A DNA stretch of 64,000 nucleotides from Leishmania donovani. Lineage: Eukaryota > Euglenozoa > Kinetoplastea > Trypanosomatida > Trypanosomatidae. This document shows, in pieces, positions 53,906 through 63,256 of this stretch. The notes below the pieces were generated by a model. It was not told the origin of the DNA. It did no database searches and saw only the letters and a list, made by a program, of their open reading frames with translations. Position 1 is the stretch's first letter, and every line of letters starts with the position of its first letter. The DNA is taken from positions 402,432 to 466,431 of the forward strand of contig NC_018238.1 of assembly GCF_000227135.1 (NCBI RefSeq). The letters are read 5' to 3'. The translations under genes were made by a program, and so were the position numbers.

Positions 53906-55348
53906 ATGATCGGCGAGCTACTCCTTCTCCTGACCGCCGGCCTGGCACTGTACGGCTGGTACTTCTGCAAGTCCTTCAACACGACCCGCCCCACCGATCC
54001 GCCGGTCGTTCACGGAACGACGCCTTTTGTGGGTCACATCATCCAGTTCGGCAAGGATCCGCTGGGCTTCATGCTGAAGGCGAAGAAGAAGTACGGCGGC
54101 ATATTCACCATGAACATCTGCGGCAACCGCATCACCGTCGTTGGCGACGTTCACCAGCACAGCAAGTTCTTCACCCCGCGTAACGAGATTCTCTCCCCGC
54201 GTGAGGTCTACAGCTTCATGGTGCCTGTCTTTGGCGAGGGCGTCGCCTACGCCGCGCCGTACCCGCGCATGCGCGAGCAGCTCAACTTCCTGGCCGAGGA
54301 GCTGACTGTGGCCAAGTTCCAGAACTTCGCACCGTCGATCCAGCACGAGGTGCGCAAGTTTATGAAGGCGAACTGGAACAAGGACGAAGGCGAGATCAAC
54401 ATCCTCGACGACTGCAGCGCCATGATCATCAACACCGCTTGCCAGTGCCTCTTCGGCGAAGACCTGCGCAAGCGCCTGGACGCGCGCCAGTTCGCACAGC
54501 TGCTGGCCAAGATGGAGAGCTGCCTCATCCCCGCCGCTGTCTTCCTGCCGTGGATCCTGAAGCTGCCGCTGCCGCAGTCCTACCGCTGCCGCGACGCCCG
54601 CGCTGAGCTGCAGGACATCCTCAGCGAGATCATCATTGCTCGCGAGAAGGAGGAGGCTCAGAAGGACACCAACACGTCGGACCTGCTCGCCGGTCTGCTC
54701 GGCGCCGTGTACCGCGATGGCACCCGCATGTCTCAGCACGAGGTGTGCGGAATGATCGTTGCCGCCATGTTTGCTGGCCAGCACACCTCCACTATCACCA
54801 CCACCTGGTCCCTGCTGCATCTGATGGATCCACGCAACAAGAGGCACCTCGCGAAGCTGCACCAGGAGATTGACGAGTTCCCCGCGCAGTTGAACTACGA
54901 CAACGTCATGGAGGAGATGCCGTTCGCGGAGCAGTGCGCGCGCGAGTCGATCCGCCGCGACCCGCCGCTCGTAATGCTCATGCGCAAGGTATTAAAGCCA
55001 GTCCAGGTGGGCAAGTACGTCGTGCCGGAGGGTGACATCATCGCCTGCTCGCCGCTCCTCTCGCACCAGGATGAGGAGGCGTTCCCAAATCCGCGTGAGT
55101 GGAACCCGGAGCGCAACATGAAGCTCGTCGACGGCGCCTTCTGCGGCTTCGGTGCTGGCGTGCACAAGTGCATCGGCGAGAAGTTTGGCCTACTTCAGGT
55201 CAAGACGGTGCTGGCAACGGTCTTGCGCGACTACGACTTTGAGCTCCTCGGCCCACTGCCGGAGCCGAACTACCACACCATGGTGGTGGGCCCGACGGCC
55301 AGCCAGTGCCGCGTGAAGTACATCAAGAAGAAGAAGGCGGCTGCTTAG
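53906..55348 (+). CDS. CYP51: Sterol 14-alpha-demethylase (cytochrome P450 CYP51)
   Basis: The 480-residue enzyme removes the 14-alpha methyl group of sterol precursors in ergosterol synthesis and is the known azole target in trypanosomatids. An N-terminal membrane anchor (about 4-20) is followed by the proline-rich TRPTDPPV hinge. The B'-region signature YSFMVPVFGEGVAYAAPYPR (102-121) is typical of CYP51. The I helix has AGQHTSTITTTWSLLHL, the K helix ESIRR has Glu347 and Arg350, and the haem loop FCGFGAGVHKCIGEKFG has Cys422 as iron ligand. Phe104 aligns with Phe105 of T. brucei and Ile105 of T. cruzi, the residue tied to preference for C4-monomethyl (plant-like) substrates. Length and start (ATG 53906) match Leishmania CYP51. 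The chain is full length with no lesion. Confidence 0.97.
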   Translation: MIGELLLLLTAGLALYGWYFCKSFNTTRPTDPPVVHGTTPFVGHIIQFGKDPLGFMLKAKKKYGGIFTMNICGNRITVVGDVHQHSKFFTPRNEILSPREVYSFMVPVFGEGVAYAAPYPRMREQLNFLAEELTVAKFQNFAPSIQHEVRKFMKANWNKDEGEINILDDCSAMIINTACQCLFGEDLRKRLDARQFAQLLAKMESCLIPAAVFLPWILKLPLPQSYRCRDARAELQDILSEIIIAREKEEAQKDTNTSDLLAGLLGAVYRDGTRMSQHEVCGMIVAAMFAGQHTSTITTTWSLLHLMDPRNKRHLAKLHQEIDEFPAQLNYDNVMEEMPFAEQCARESIRRDPPLVMLMRKVLKPVQVGKYVVPEGDIIACSPLLSHQDEEAFPNPREWNPERNMKLVDGAFCGFGAGVHKCIGEKFGLLQVKTVLATVLRDYDFELLGPLPEPNYHTMVVGPTASQCRVKYIKKKKAAA

Positions 55349-56012
55349 AGCGAGGACGCGGGTCGGAAACGCAAGCCGATGAAAACCCGAGAGAGACGGA
55401 GACGGCGCTGAGAGCACGTGCGTGTGTGTCGGTGTGATCGCCGTTTGTTGTTGTCGCTTCTCTGTGGGGAGGGAGGGGGGGCTCAACAGCCAGAACAGCG
55501 GCCAAGCATCCATGGCGATGTCGTTCTGTGATACGCGTGCACAAGTGCGCGCCCGCTTTTTTTTTTCGTGTCTGCACCGCTGTGAGCCGAGTCGAGTTGC
55601 CGGCACCACACACACACACACACACACACCTAGAGGGAGAATGTGGCAAGGCAAGAAGCAAGCAGGTGAGGTTTACGCGGTGACCTGGCACAGTTCACGC
55701 ACGCAGAGAGGCACCCGAAGCCGATGGACATGTGAGCCGCACGATGCACATGTATATACATACGTATCTCCATGGAGCGAGCGAGCGAAACGGATGCGGC
55801 GGTGCTGCGGTGGAAGGCAAGACGAAGAGATGTGAAAAAAATGCAGGGAGGAAAAGCACAACCACAGACGACGCCTGTGCAGAGAGCGCCTGAGCTTGAG
55901 GAAAGCGATGCGAATGCGCATAAGTATACCTGTATGGACATGTGTGTCTGCGGCATGCCTGCATGCACATCAGCTGCAGCACCACTGGAGAGAGGACAAG
56001 AGTAACGGACAC

Positions 56013-56044
<32 letters not shown>

Positions 56045-58156
56045 GACGACACACGCACGAGCGGGCACGCGAGGAGGCGAGCCACCGAAAAAAAAAAAAT
56101 AGCGGCAGCTCCAAAAGAGGCGGAGGAAACTGAGCACTGACCCGTAACACCGCCCTCCCACTTTGCGGCGGACTGCGACGTCGTTGGAGGGTGAAAGGTG
56201 GTAGTGGTGGTGGTGGGTGAGAGCGCCGCGCCGCGAGGGAGATGCCAACGAGTGAGCAAGGGTGAGGGAGACGAATCGACGCGTAACGTTGGCAGCCTGC
56301 ATACATGCACACGAAAACTGACTGTTACCGCACCGTCGCCAATATATGACGAGCACACGCGCAGAGCGCACTCATTCCCACCTAATCACCGTGCCACGCA
56401 GAGAGCTACACATCCACAGGCGGGGGGGGGTGCATTGTGTTTTCTTCTTTTCGCCGTTGTCAGCGGTGAGGACTCCTCTGCTGCTGTTGCGCCCTTCAGG
56501 TACAGGAGTAGCGAAGAGCGAGACAAGAGGTTGGTGGTGAGAAGGTGCTGTTCATAGCCCCTCTGGCTGCCTTCTCTTTTCTCGTTCTTTGTGACCTCTC
56601 CACCGTGTATCGCCAACGAGCTCCTCACGCACGCCAAGCGCGTTCGTGCGCACCCTGTAAGTCTTAGTGATACGTGTGGCGTGCAGTTTGCCTTGCGCGC
56701 TCCCGCTAATGCGCGCGTGCACTCTTCTTCTTGCAACCCTGCTCCCCCCGCCCATATTCTTCTTTGCCGTTCCTCTGCAAACCCGGTAGACACGGAACGT
56801 TTTTGCTCTGGTCCCTTAGGCTTACCTCAGACCTTATCGGAGGATCGTTGCATGCATGTATGCATGCATGTGTGCGACAGCGCAATATGCGATGGCTTCA
56901 TCGCTGCCTTGCGGGTACCTCTCGCTGTTATATATATTTATTTCACTTGCCTTCCTTCCCCTTGCCTATGGACGAAGCTTGACCGGCATCTGCGCCCCGC
57001 CCATCCTTCAACTCTCCTACTGTCTCTCACTCCATGTCTTTTGCTCTCTCCGTGCGTGTGTGTTGGCATGTTGCATCGGCGGCGCATTTTCAACCCCCCC
57101 TTCCCCTTCGTCTCTCTCGCTCTATCCGTCTGCGGAGTGCTCGAGCCTGTCTTGCCCTTCGCCTGGCAATGCGTTTGCGCGCGTGAGCGTGAGTGTCCCT
57201 CCGGCTCTTCTCCTATTCTGTCCTCTCCTCCTCTCTCTGCAGGTGCGTTTCTTTCTTGGTGTGCTGTCGCGCACGTCTTTGGTCTCCGTCTCTCTGTTGC
57301 GATGATGTCCTTGACGTTGTTGTGGATGATGTCGATGATCCTTCTCGTTGTTTTAGCGGCGAACGCCCTTCCCCCACCCTCCCCGGCAAAAAAAGAAAAA
57401 CGAAGGGAAAAGCAGACAAAGGTGTGCGAGACGACGAAAACGAGCAGTGATGCGGCAGCGGTCAAGTACGGCGTACGCCAGTCGTTGCGGAACAGAGAGT
57501 CGGGGGGCGCGCGCGAAGGCAAAGGGGGTCCCGCACGCGTTGTCTTGCGCTCTTTCATTTTCCATCGCTTCCTTCGCTCTCTCTCTCTATCCTCTCCTGC
57601 CTGCGCCTGCTCTCGTCTTTCGCGCGGCGGGGATGCGGTGCAGGAACGCCGGCTTAAAGAAACGGCGGCAGCAACACGTGCCACATCCAGTTATGTTAGG
57701 CGCTGCGCTTCACGGTCAGAGCTCCTGTGCACCGTGCGGCTCCCGCCGTTGAAAGATTCGGTCTATGTTTTCTTTCTCTTTTTTGGAAAAGGATAGATGC
57801 GCACAGAGGAAGAGGTCAACCGCGAGTGCGCTCTCGCAGCCGGCCTCCACGTCGCTAGAGCGTGCCGTCATCTTCTCATTATGTCCTCACCCGCTGCGCC
57901 ACACAGTGTGGCGCATGCGTTTACCCCTCTAGCCGTGGAGGCCCCCTCTATCAGGGTTACGCAGCTGTGCGGCGCCTCGCTGTTTTGTCTGATAACCGAA
58001 AACATTCTCCACCTCTTTTCTCTCGTCCTTTCTTTCCTCTCACGCGTGCTGTGCGCCACTCCCACACGCATCGCGCTGCTGCTCCGTGCATCCCTCACGC
58101 TCGTCTCCCCTCTGTGACCCCCGCCCGCCGCGCGCCGACAGAACTGCGCACGAATC
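55349..58156. other. CYP51 3'UTR and region before the L28 array
   Basis: No supported gene is seen in 2.8 kb. CA arrays at 55606-55628 and 56009-56044, an A-run at 56087-56098 and CT-rich blocks are present. From 57874 the sequence is repeated after the first N run. Confidence 0.55.
56009..56044. repeat. (CA)n microsatellite
   Basis: CA units with one AAAC interruption lie in the CYP51 3' region. Confidence 0.9.
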
Positions 58157-58192
58157 ATGTCGCACTCTGTCGATCTCCAGTGGATCCTGGTC
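57874..58192 (+). repeat. Direct duplicate of 58292-58610 on the left of an N run
   Basis: These 319 bases recur after the gap at a constant 418-bp offset. They include the L28 acceptor and the first 12 codons of L28 (ATG 58157). This is probably an overlap of contig ends rather than a separate gene copy, although a true tandem copy cannot be excluded. Confidence 0.85.
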
Positions 58193-58291
58193 NNNNNNNN
58201 NNNNNNNNNNNNNNNNNNNNNNNNNNNNNNNNNNNNNNNNNNNNNNNNNNNNNNNNNNNNNNNNNNNNNNNNNNNNNNNNNNNNNNNNNNN
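58193..58291. other. Assembly gap 1 (99 N)
   Basis: This is a run of 99 undetermined bases. Its length is close to that of the other two gaps (99 and 98), so it is probably a placeholder and not a measured distance. Confidence 0.98.
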
Positions 58292-58504
58292 TCTCATTAT
58301 GTCCTCACCCGCTGCGCCACACAGTGTGGCGCATGCGTTTACCCCTCTAGCCGTGGAGGCCCCCTCTATCAGGGTTACGCAGCTGTGCGGCGCCTCGCTG
58401 TTTTGTCTGATAACCGAAAACATTCTCCACCTCTTTTCTCTCGTCCTTTCTTTCCTCTCACGCGTGCTGTGCGCCACTCCCACACGCATCGCGCTGCTGC
58501 TCCG

Positions 58505-58559
58505 TGCATCCCTCACGCTCGTCTCCCCTCTGTGACCCCCGCCCGCCGCGCGCCGACAG
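58505..58559 (+). promoter_or_regulatory. Predicted trans-splice acceptor for L28
   Basis: A C/T-rich tract is followed by AG at 58558-58559, 15 nt before the ATG. The same site recurs at 62699-62700 before the second copy. Confidence 0.65.
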
Positions 58560-58574
58560 AACTGCGCACGAATC

Positions 58575-59018
58575 ATGTCGCACTCTGTCGATCTCCAGTG
58601 GATCCTGGTCCGCCAGAACAGCCGCTTCCTGCAGAAGCGCGGCGGCATTCGCATGAGCAACGACCCGTTCAACAACAACGGCAACTGGACGAAGCGCCAC
58701 TGCGGCTTCCTGAACGAGAAGGCTGCTGTTGTGAAGCCGGCGAAGGGTGGTGCGATCTGCGTGACGGTGAAGGACGGCAGCAGCAACAACAAACCGAGGC
58801 AGACGTACAGGAAGACCGTGCATGCTGCTGGCGTGAGGGCGTCGGACGTGAGCCGTGCCGTGGCTGCTGTGCGTCCGGACCTCGCGGACGTGTCGTTCCG
58901 CCGCGCGCGCCGCATGGCCTGCATTGCGAGCCGCACGGCGAAGGTGGCTGCTGCGCGCAAGGCCCGCTCCGAGAAGATCAAGTTTTCACGCAAGTCCGTG
59001 CGCGCGAAGCGCCACTAG
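58575..59018 (+). CDS. RPL28: 60S ribosomal protein L28 (eL28)
   Basis: The 147-residue basic protein belongs to the large cytosolic ribosomal subunit. The eL28 signature is clear: SVDLQWILVRQNSRFLQKR at the start, NNNGNWTKRHCGFLNEKAA, then VKDGSSNNKPRQTYRKTV, and a basic tail with RRARRMACIASRTAKVAAAR and KSVRAKRH. The length fits the family (about 135-150). The ATG lies 15 nt after the predicted acceptor, in keeping with the short 5'UTRs of ribosomal protein genes. This is the only complete copy in the window; a partial start lies left of gap 1 and a second copy is at 62716. Tandem copies of ribosomal protein genes are common in Leishmania. Confidence 0.96.
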   Translation: MSHSVDLQWILVRQNSRFLQKRGGIRMSNDPFNNNGNWTKRHCGFLNEKAAVVKPAKGGAICVTVKDGSSNNKPRQTYRKTVHAAGVRASDVSRAVAAVRPDLADVSFRRARRMACIASRTAKVAAARKARSEKIKFSRKSVRAKRH

Positions 59019-60671
59019 GCCGCGCGTGCGCGTGCCGCTGCCGGACTGCGAGGCGCCAGCCGATTCGCTTGCGTTGCTTCTCTCCTTTTTCTTCGCATTG
59101 CGCGTTTTGTTTTTGTGTTTTATCATTCCCCGCCTTCGCAAAACACGCGTCGTCTCTTCGCCGCCGCGCTCGTGCGTGGCATCGCCGTCGGCTGCGAGTG
59201 ACGGAGACAGGCGCGATGTGAGTTGAGGCGAAGCCGCAAGAAAAAAAAAAATATGTATGCGAGCGCGAGGGCGAGCGGGCTCGGACACCCTCCTGCCCAG
59301 ACTGCAGCGTGCGCTGCCGTCATCGCAAGGATGGGGAGGCGGCAGCTGTGTCGAGTCCGATGGCATTGTGCGCGTGTGTCCGAGTGGCGCCGACGCCGCG
59401 CCTCCACCTGCGCTCCTCTTGTTGGTACTCCCAAGCTCCGTCGTAGGTGCTGCGTCGTTGCTGTGAGCGATGCGATGAGGGTGTGGGGTGTATTCGAGCG
59501 TGCTACTGTGAAGCGGGTGCAACGCCAGTGATTGTTGGCTCACACAGTCGCGCACGTGCGCATATGTATAGCTGTACGCTCACGCGCACACGGCTTGCCG
59601 GCGGCGTTTCCGCGCAGCGCCAGCTTNNNNNNNNNNNNNNNNNNNNNNNNNNNNNNNNNNNNNNNNNNNNNNNNNNNNNNNNNNNNNNNNNNNNNNNNNN
59701 NNNNNNNNNNNNNNNNNNNNNNNNNGGATGGGGAGGCGGCAGCTGTGTCGAGTCCGATGGCATTGCGCGCGTGTGTCCGAGTGGCGCCGACGCCGCGCCT
59801 CCACCTGCGCTCCTCTTGTTGGTACTCCCAAGCTCCGTCGTAGGTGCTGCGTCGTTGCTGTGAGCGATGCGATGAGGGTGTGGGGTGTATTCGAGCGTGC
59901 TACTGTGAAGCGGGTGCAACGCCAGTGATTGTTGGCTCACACAGTCGCGCACGTGCGCATATGTATAGCTGTACGCTCACGCGCACCCGGCTTGCCGGCG
60001 GCGTTTCCGCGCAGCGCCAGCTTGTTTCGACGACTGCGCTGCTGCCTGGTGCCCTGCATGTTAGTGGAGTAGCTGATTTCTCGCTTGTGCGCCGTCGTTT
60101 CTCACCTGTCTTCACGTATTCTCGTGCACTCGGTCTCTCGCACCGCTGCCTGTCGCTCACCCGACATGTCATCTGTGTTCGGTGCTGGAGGTTTCACGAC
60201 TCGCGTGAGTCGGCATAATTGCCTCGGTACGAGGTGACCCGATCTCTTGTTTGCTGTTTACGCACCGCCGCCTCTTAATTTGGCGTTTAGCACTTCACCT
60301 CGCCATTGCGCTTTCCAGGCTTTGCTCGCTGTTTCGGGGGCACTACTCCGCGCAGACTCGAGGAGGTCGTGGTGGCACATCACACAACACAGGCGAGTGC
60401 GCACCTACGCAGACACAGACACACTATCCTTTAGCACTGCTCACGCGAGCAAGCGAGGGAGCCTACCAGGAGCTCTTTCTGTTCGCGCTGCGCTGTCCGC
60501 GTGCCGCTCGCTCACCTCTTGCGTTGCCCACGCTTTCACTATCCTGGGCAGCGCGTTGCACATAAACCGTAGAGGTGCATTCCTACGGCCCGACACACTC
60601 GCAGACAAGCAGCAAGACAGCACTCTCTCGCCTGAGCCTGTGTGACTCTGTTTCTCACACATCCTTTGGTG
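59019..60671. other. L28 3'UTR with assembly gap 2
   Basis: This stretch has no gene. It includes a short A-run (59240-59251) and the 99-N gap at 59627-59725. On either side of the gap, 59329-59626 and 59726-60023 are nearly identical. After 60024 it is ordinary intergenic sequence. Confidence 0.6.
59627..59725. other. Assembly gap 2 (99 N)
   Basis: This run of N is flanked by 298-bp direct repeats (59329-59626 and 59726-60023, offset 397) that differ at two visible positions: T59369/C59766 and A59590/C59987. That points to overlapping contig ends carrying allelic or copy differences. Confidence 0.95.
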
Positions 60672-61685
60672 ATGATGCCCCTCACCCTTGTGGATGCCTA
60701 TGCGCTGGCGCTGAGGACGCTGGACCCCGCCGCGTGGGAGCTGTTTGGCGCACTGGAAGATCGCATTCTACACTCAGCCGCATTTCTGCTCGGCCGCGTG
60801 GAGCTGACCGCCTTGCGCCCAGCAGTGAAGGACAGTGCAACGGCTCTTTCACGCACCGCCGCCTCATGCGTGCAGCCGACCGTGACGTCTGGGGTGCGCG
60901 ACGCGGAGGGGACGGATATCGCATCGGTGTCGGCGGAGATGCTTCGTTACCTGCGCGAGACGCTCCAAGCAGGCGCTGCTCACACATTCCAGACAAGGCT
61001 CGACTCACCAACGACGTCAGCGCCCGCACGTCTCGTGAAGGATCTGTCACGCGTGCGTGAGCAGGTCGCCTCAGCGCAGTCGCCGTCTTCGTCTTCGCGC
61101 TGTCCTGGACTCGTACTCGCGGAGCTGAGCATCTTATGCCAAACCGTCCTAGCGTTGTCGGCGCTGTGGATGAGCACAAAATTTTGGGCAACGCTGTGTG
61201 AAAGCTCCACGCTGAGCGCCCTCGTCGCTTGCTTCCTCCGTCTCTCCTCGCCACCGAGCAAGGACGAAACCGTAGCCGCCTCGTACCTACAATGCGGCAC
61301 CGTGGGGCCAGTGGCAAGCGCCGAGCGGGGTCCGTGCACAGATGATGCTCCGGACGTCGTTCCGATGGAGCCGGCGAACGCGGACCAGTTGTGCCTCGCC
61401 TCCACACCGCCGTCCTCATCCTTGGCACCTGTGCCCTTAGAGCAGCGCTCTTGCGAGGAGACTTGCAGTGCGCAGGCAGGGGTCGCTGGTGGGCTTGAGG
61501 GCGGTGCTGCCTGTGTGTCTAGCGAGATCATCATCAACGGCTACGAAGACATATCGTGCAGCCCGCTGGCTCCCATGACGTGGCTCGACGGCAATGTTGC
61601 GGATGCGGCGGAGTCGCTGGCGAGGGACATCGAGGACGTCGAGATAATTTTGCTCCGCTGCAGCGAGTACGCGGTTCCCGTGTGA
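60672..61685 (+). CDS. Conserved-looking hypothetical protein between L28 copies
   Basis: The 337-residue product is not recognised. The N-terminal part (PLTLVDAYALALRTLDPAAW onward, about 3-60) looks helical and ordered. A hydrophobic stretch at about 147-191 (LVLAELSILCQTVLALSALW, then TLSALVACFL) could be one or two membrane or buried helices. The remainder is Ser/Ala/Glu-rich, with an ordered end containing SEIIINGYEDISCSPLAPM. The frame is open from a GTG at 60642, but the first ATGs are 60672 and 60675. Its position between two L28 copies agrees with the chromosome 11 order I recall (L28, hypothetical, L28). A peroxin-like membrane protein was considered, without enough evidence to name it. 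Confidence 0.72.
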   Translation: MMPLTLVDAYALALRTLDPAAWELFGALEDRILHSAAFLLGRVELTALRPAVKDSATALSRTAASCVQPTVTSGVRDAEGTDIASVSAEMLRYLRETLQAGAAHTFQTRLDSPTTSAPARLVKDLSRVREQVASAQSPSSSSRCPGLVLAELSILCQTVLALSALWMSTKFWATLCESSTLSALVACFLRLSSPPSKDETVAASYLQCGTVGPVASAERGPCTDDAPDVVPMEPANADQLCLASTPPSSSLAPVPLEQRSCEETCSAQAGVAGGLEGGAACVSSEIIINGYEDISCSPLAPMTWLDGNVADAAESLARDIEDVEIILLRCSEYAVPV

Positions 61686-62564
61686 AGGCGCTCTTTCGTG
61701 TGCTTCGATTAGAGGCGGGAGACATGCGTGCAGGTGACGCCGTGCATGTGTGCCTGTGTGCCTGTGTGCATGTGGTGGTGCACTGATGACTGGCAGTCCG
61801 CTCTCCTCAGTAGCGGGGTGCAGTGGCAACAATTTTTGCCGGTCCTCTTTCCAGAGAGCGTGCAGTCTCTCGCGAGGTTAGAGGGGCGCCACGGACAGTC
61901 CCTCGTTGATCGGCGAGCGCGAGATGCTCGGCGTTTCTTCAACAAGTGCTGCAACCTTTCGTGAGGGAGCTCTGTCCGCGGCACATGAGAAAGATGTGCC
62001 TTTAACCAGCGAACTGTAGGATGGGCTGTGCGATGATGCTGAGGAGGTCGTCGACAGGCCAACAGCTTCTTGCCGCCCGCTTTCAAAGCAGGTGCCGTAA
62101 AAAAAAAAACAGAAGCGGGCAGAGACGTGGCGGCAACACCTCCGCGCAGGCGGCCGCCTTGCTTCCTTGCCAACTAAACGAGCTGGCAGAAGACGGCAAG
62201 CGTGGGAAAGGGCTGGAGCGAGGGAGGAGCAACGAGCGTTACTTTTTCCTGCGATGGTGCTGCTCTCGCGGCGGTGCCCGATAGCTCGCTGCCACCCCCG
62301 CCTCCCTCACCCTCTCGCCATCACTAACACATCGCTTTTTTCCCCCCTCTCTGAGCCGCGCTTCTCGCAGAACGGGCCTGTGCGTGCGGACCGGCTTGCT
62401 ACTTCTCACGCAAGGATAAGAGCGCAGAAAGCCAATCTCGGAGCCATGCGCGCCCGTGTGTCCCTCTCTCTCTTTTGGCGCGCTTGGTTGGCCGGGCACT
62501 GGAGTCCTGTTTTGTGAGCTTGACATCCTTTCTGTTTCGCTTAGCCGCCTCACTTCTCTCTGGC
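61686..62564. other. Intergenic region before the second L28 copy
   Basis: No supported gene is seen. A homopolymer-free part at about 61780-62097 ends in an A-run at 62099-62109. The rest is mixed UTR-like sequence up to the start of the duplicated L28 unit at 62565. Confidence 0.5.
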
Positions 62565-62715
62565 TCTCCACCTCTTTTCTCTCGTCCTTTCTTTCCTCTC
62601 ACGCGTGCTGTGCGCCACTCCCACACGCATCGCGCTGCTGCTCCGTGCATCCCTCACGCTCGTCTCCCCTCTGTGACCCCCGCCCGCCGCGCGCCGACAG
62701 AACTGCGCACGAATC

Positions 62716-62847
62716 ATGTCGCACTCTGTCGATCTCCAGTGGATCCTGGTCCGCCAGAACAGCCGCTTCCTGCAGAAGCGCGGCGGCATTCGCATGAGCA
62801 ACGACCCGTTCAACAACAACGGCAACTGGACGAAGCGCCACTGCGGC
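62716..62847 (+). CDS. RPL28: 60S ribosomal protein L28, second copy (interrupted by gap)
   Basis: The first 44 codons are identical to the complete copy at 58575 and then run into an N stretch inside the CDS. The end of the unit reappears at 62946, well inside the 3'UTR, so the missing part would hold the other 103 codons and about 155 bases of 3'UTR. Judged by the first copy, this gene is probably intact in the organism; the break is an assembly artefact. Confidence 0.9.
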
Positions 62848-62945
62848 NNNNNNNNNNNNNNNNNNNNNNNNNNNNNNNNNNNNNNNNNNNNNNNNNNNNN
62901 NNNNNNNNNNNNNNNNNNNNNNNNNNNNNNNNNNNNNNNNNNNNN
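62848..62945. other. Assembly gap 3 (98 N), true size about 465 bp by homology
   Basis: The bases on either side correspond to 58706 and 59172 of the first copy, so about 465 bases are missing where 98 N are shown. Confidence 0.9.
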
Positions 62946-63256
62946 GTGCGTGGCATCGCCGTCGGCTGCGAGTGACGGAGACAGGCGCGATGTGAGTTGA
63001 GGCGAAGCCGCAAGAAAAAAAAAAATATGTATGCGAGCGCGAGGGCGAGCGGGCTCGGACACCCTCCTGCCCAGACTGCAGCGTGCGCTGCCGTCATCGC
63101 AAGGATGGGGAGGCGGCAGCTGTGTCGAGTCCGATGGCATTGTGCGCGTGTGTCCGAGTGGCGCCGACGCCGCGCCTCCACCTGCGCTCCTCTTGTTGGT
63201 ACTCCCAAGCTCCGTCGTAGGTGCTGCGTCGTTGCTGTGAGCGATGCGATGAGGGT

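Larger units (their letters stand above)
62565..63256 (+). repeat. Second copy of the L28 unit (homologous to 58424-59482)
   Basis: The segment is essentially identical to the first unit at offset 4141 before the gap and 3774 after it. The duplicated unit covers the acceptor, the L28 CDS and roughly 460 bases of 3'UTR. The hypothetical gene at 60672 is not part of it. Confidence 0.9.

Noticed and set aside
53918..54862. 314-codon minus-strand frame opposite CYP51
   Set aside because: It is a mirror frame of a highly GC-biased coding sequence and is fully explained by CYP51.
58157..58192. Separate L28 gene beginning at 58157
   Set aside because: It is the left-hand copy of a contig-end overlap interrupted by gap 1 and is better explained as an assembly artefact.
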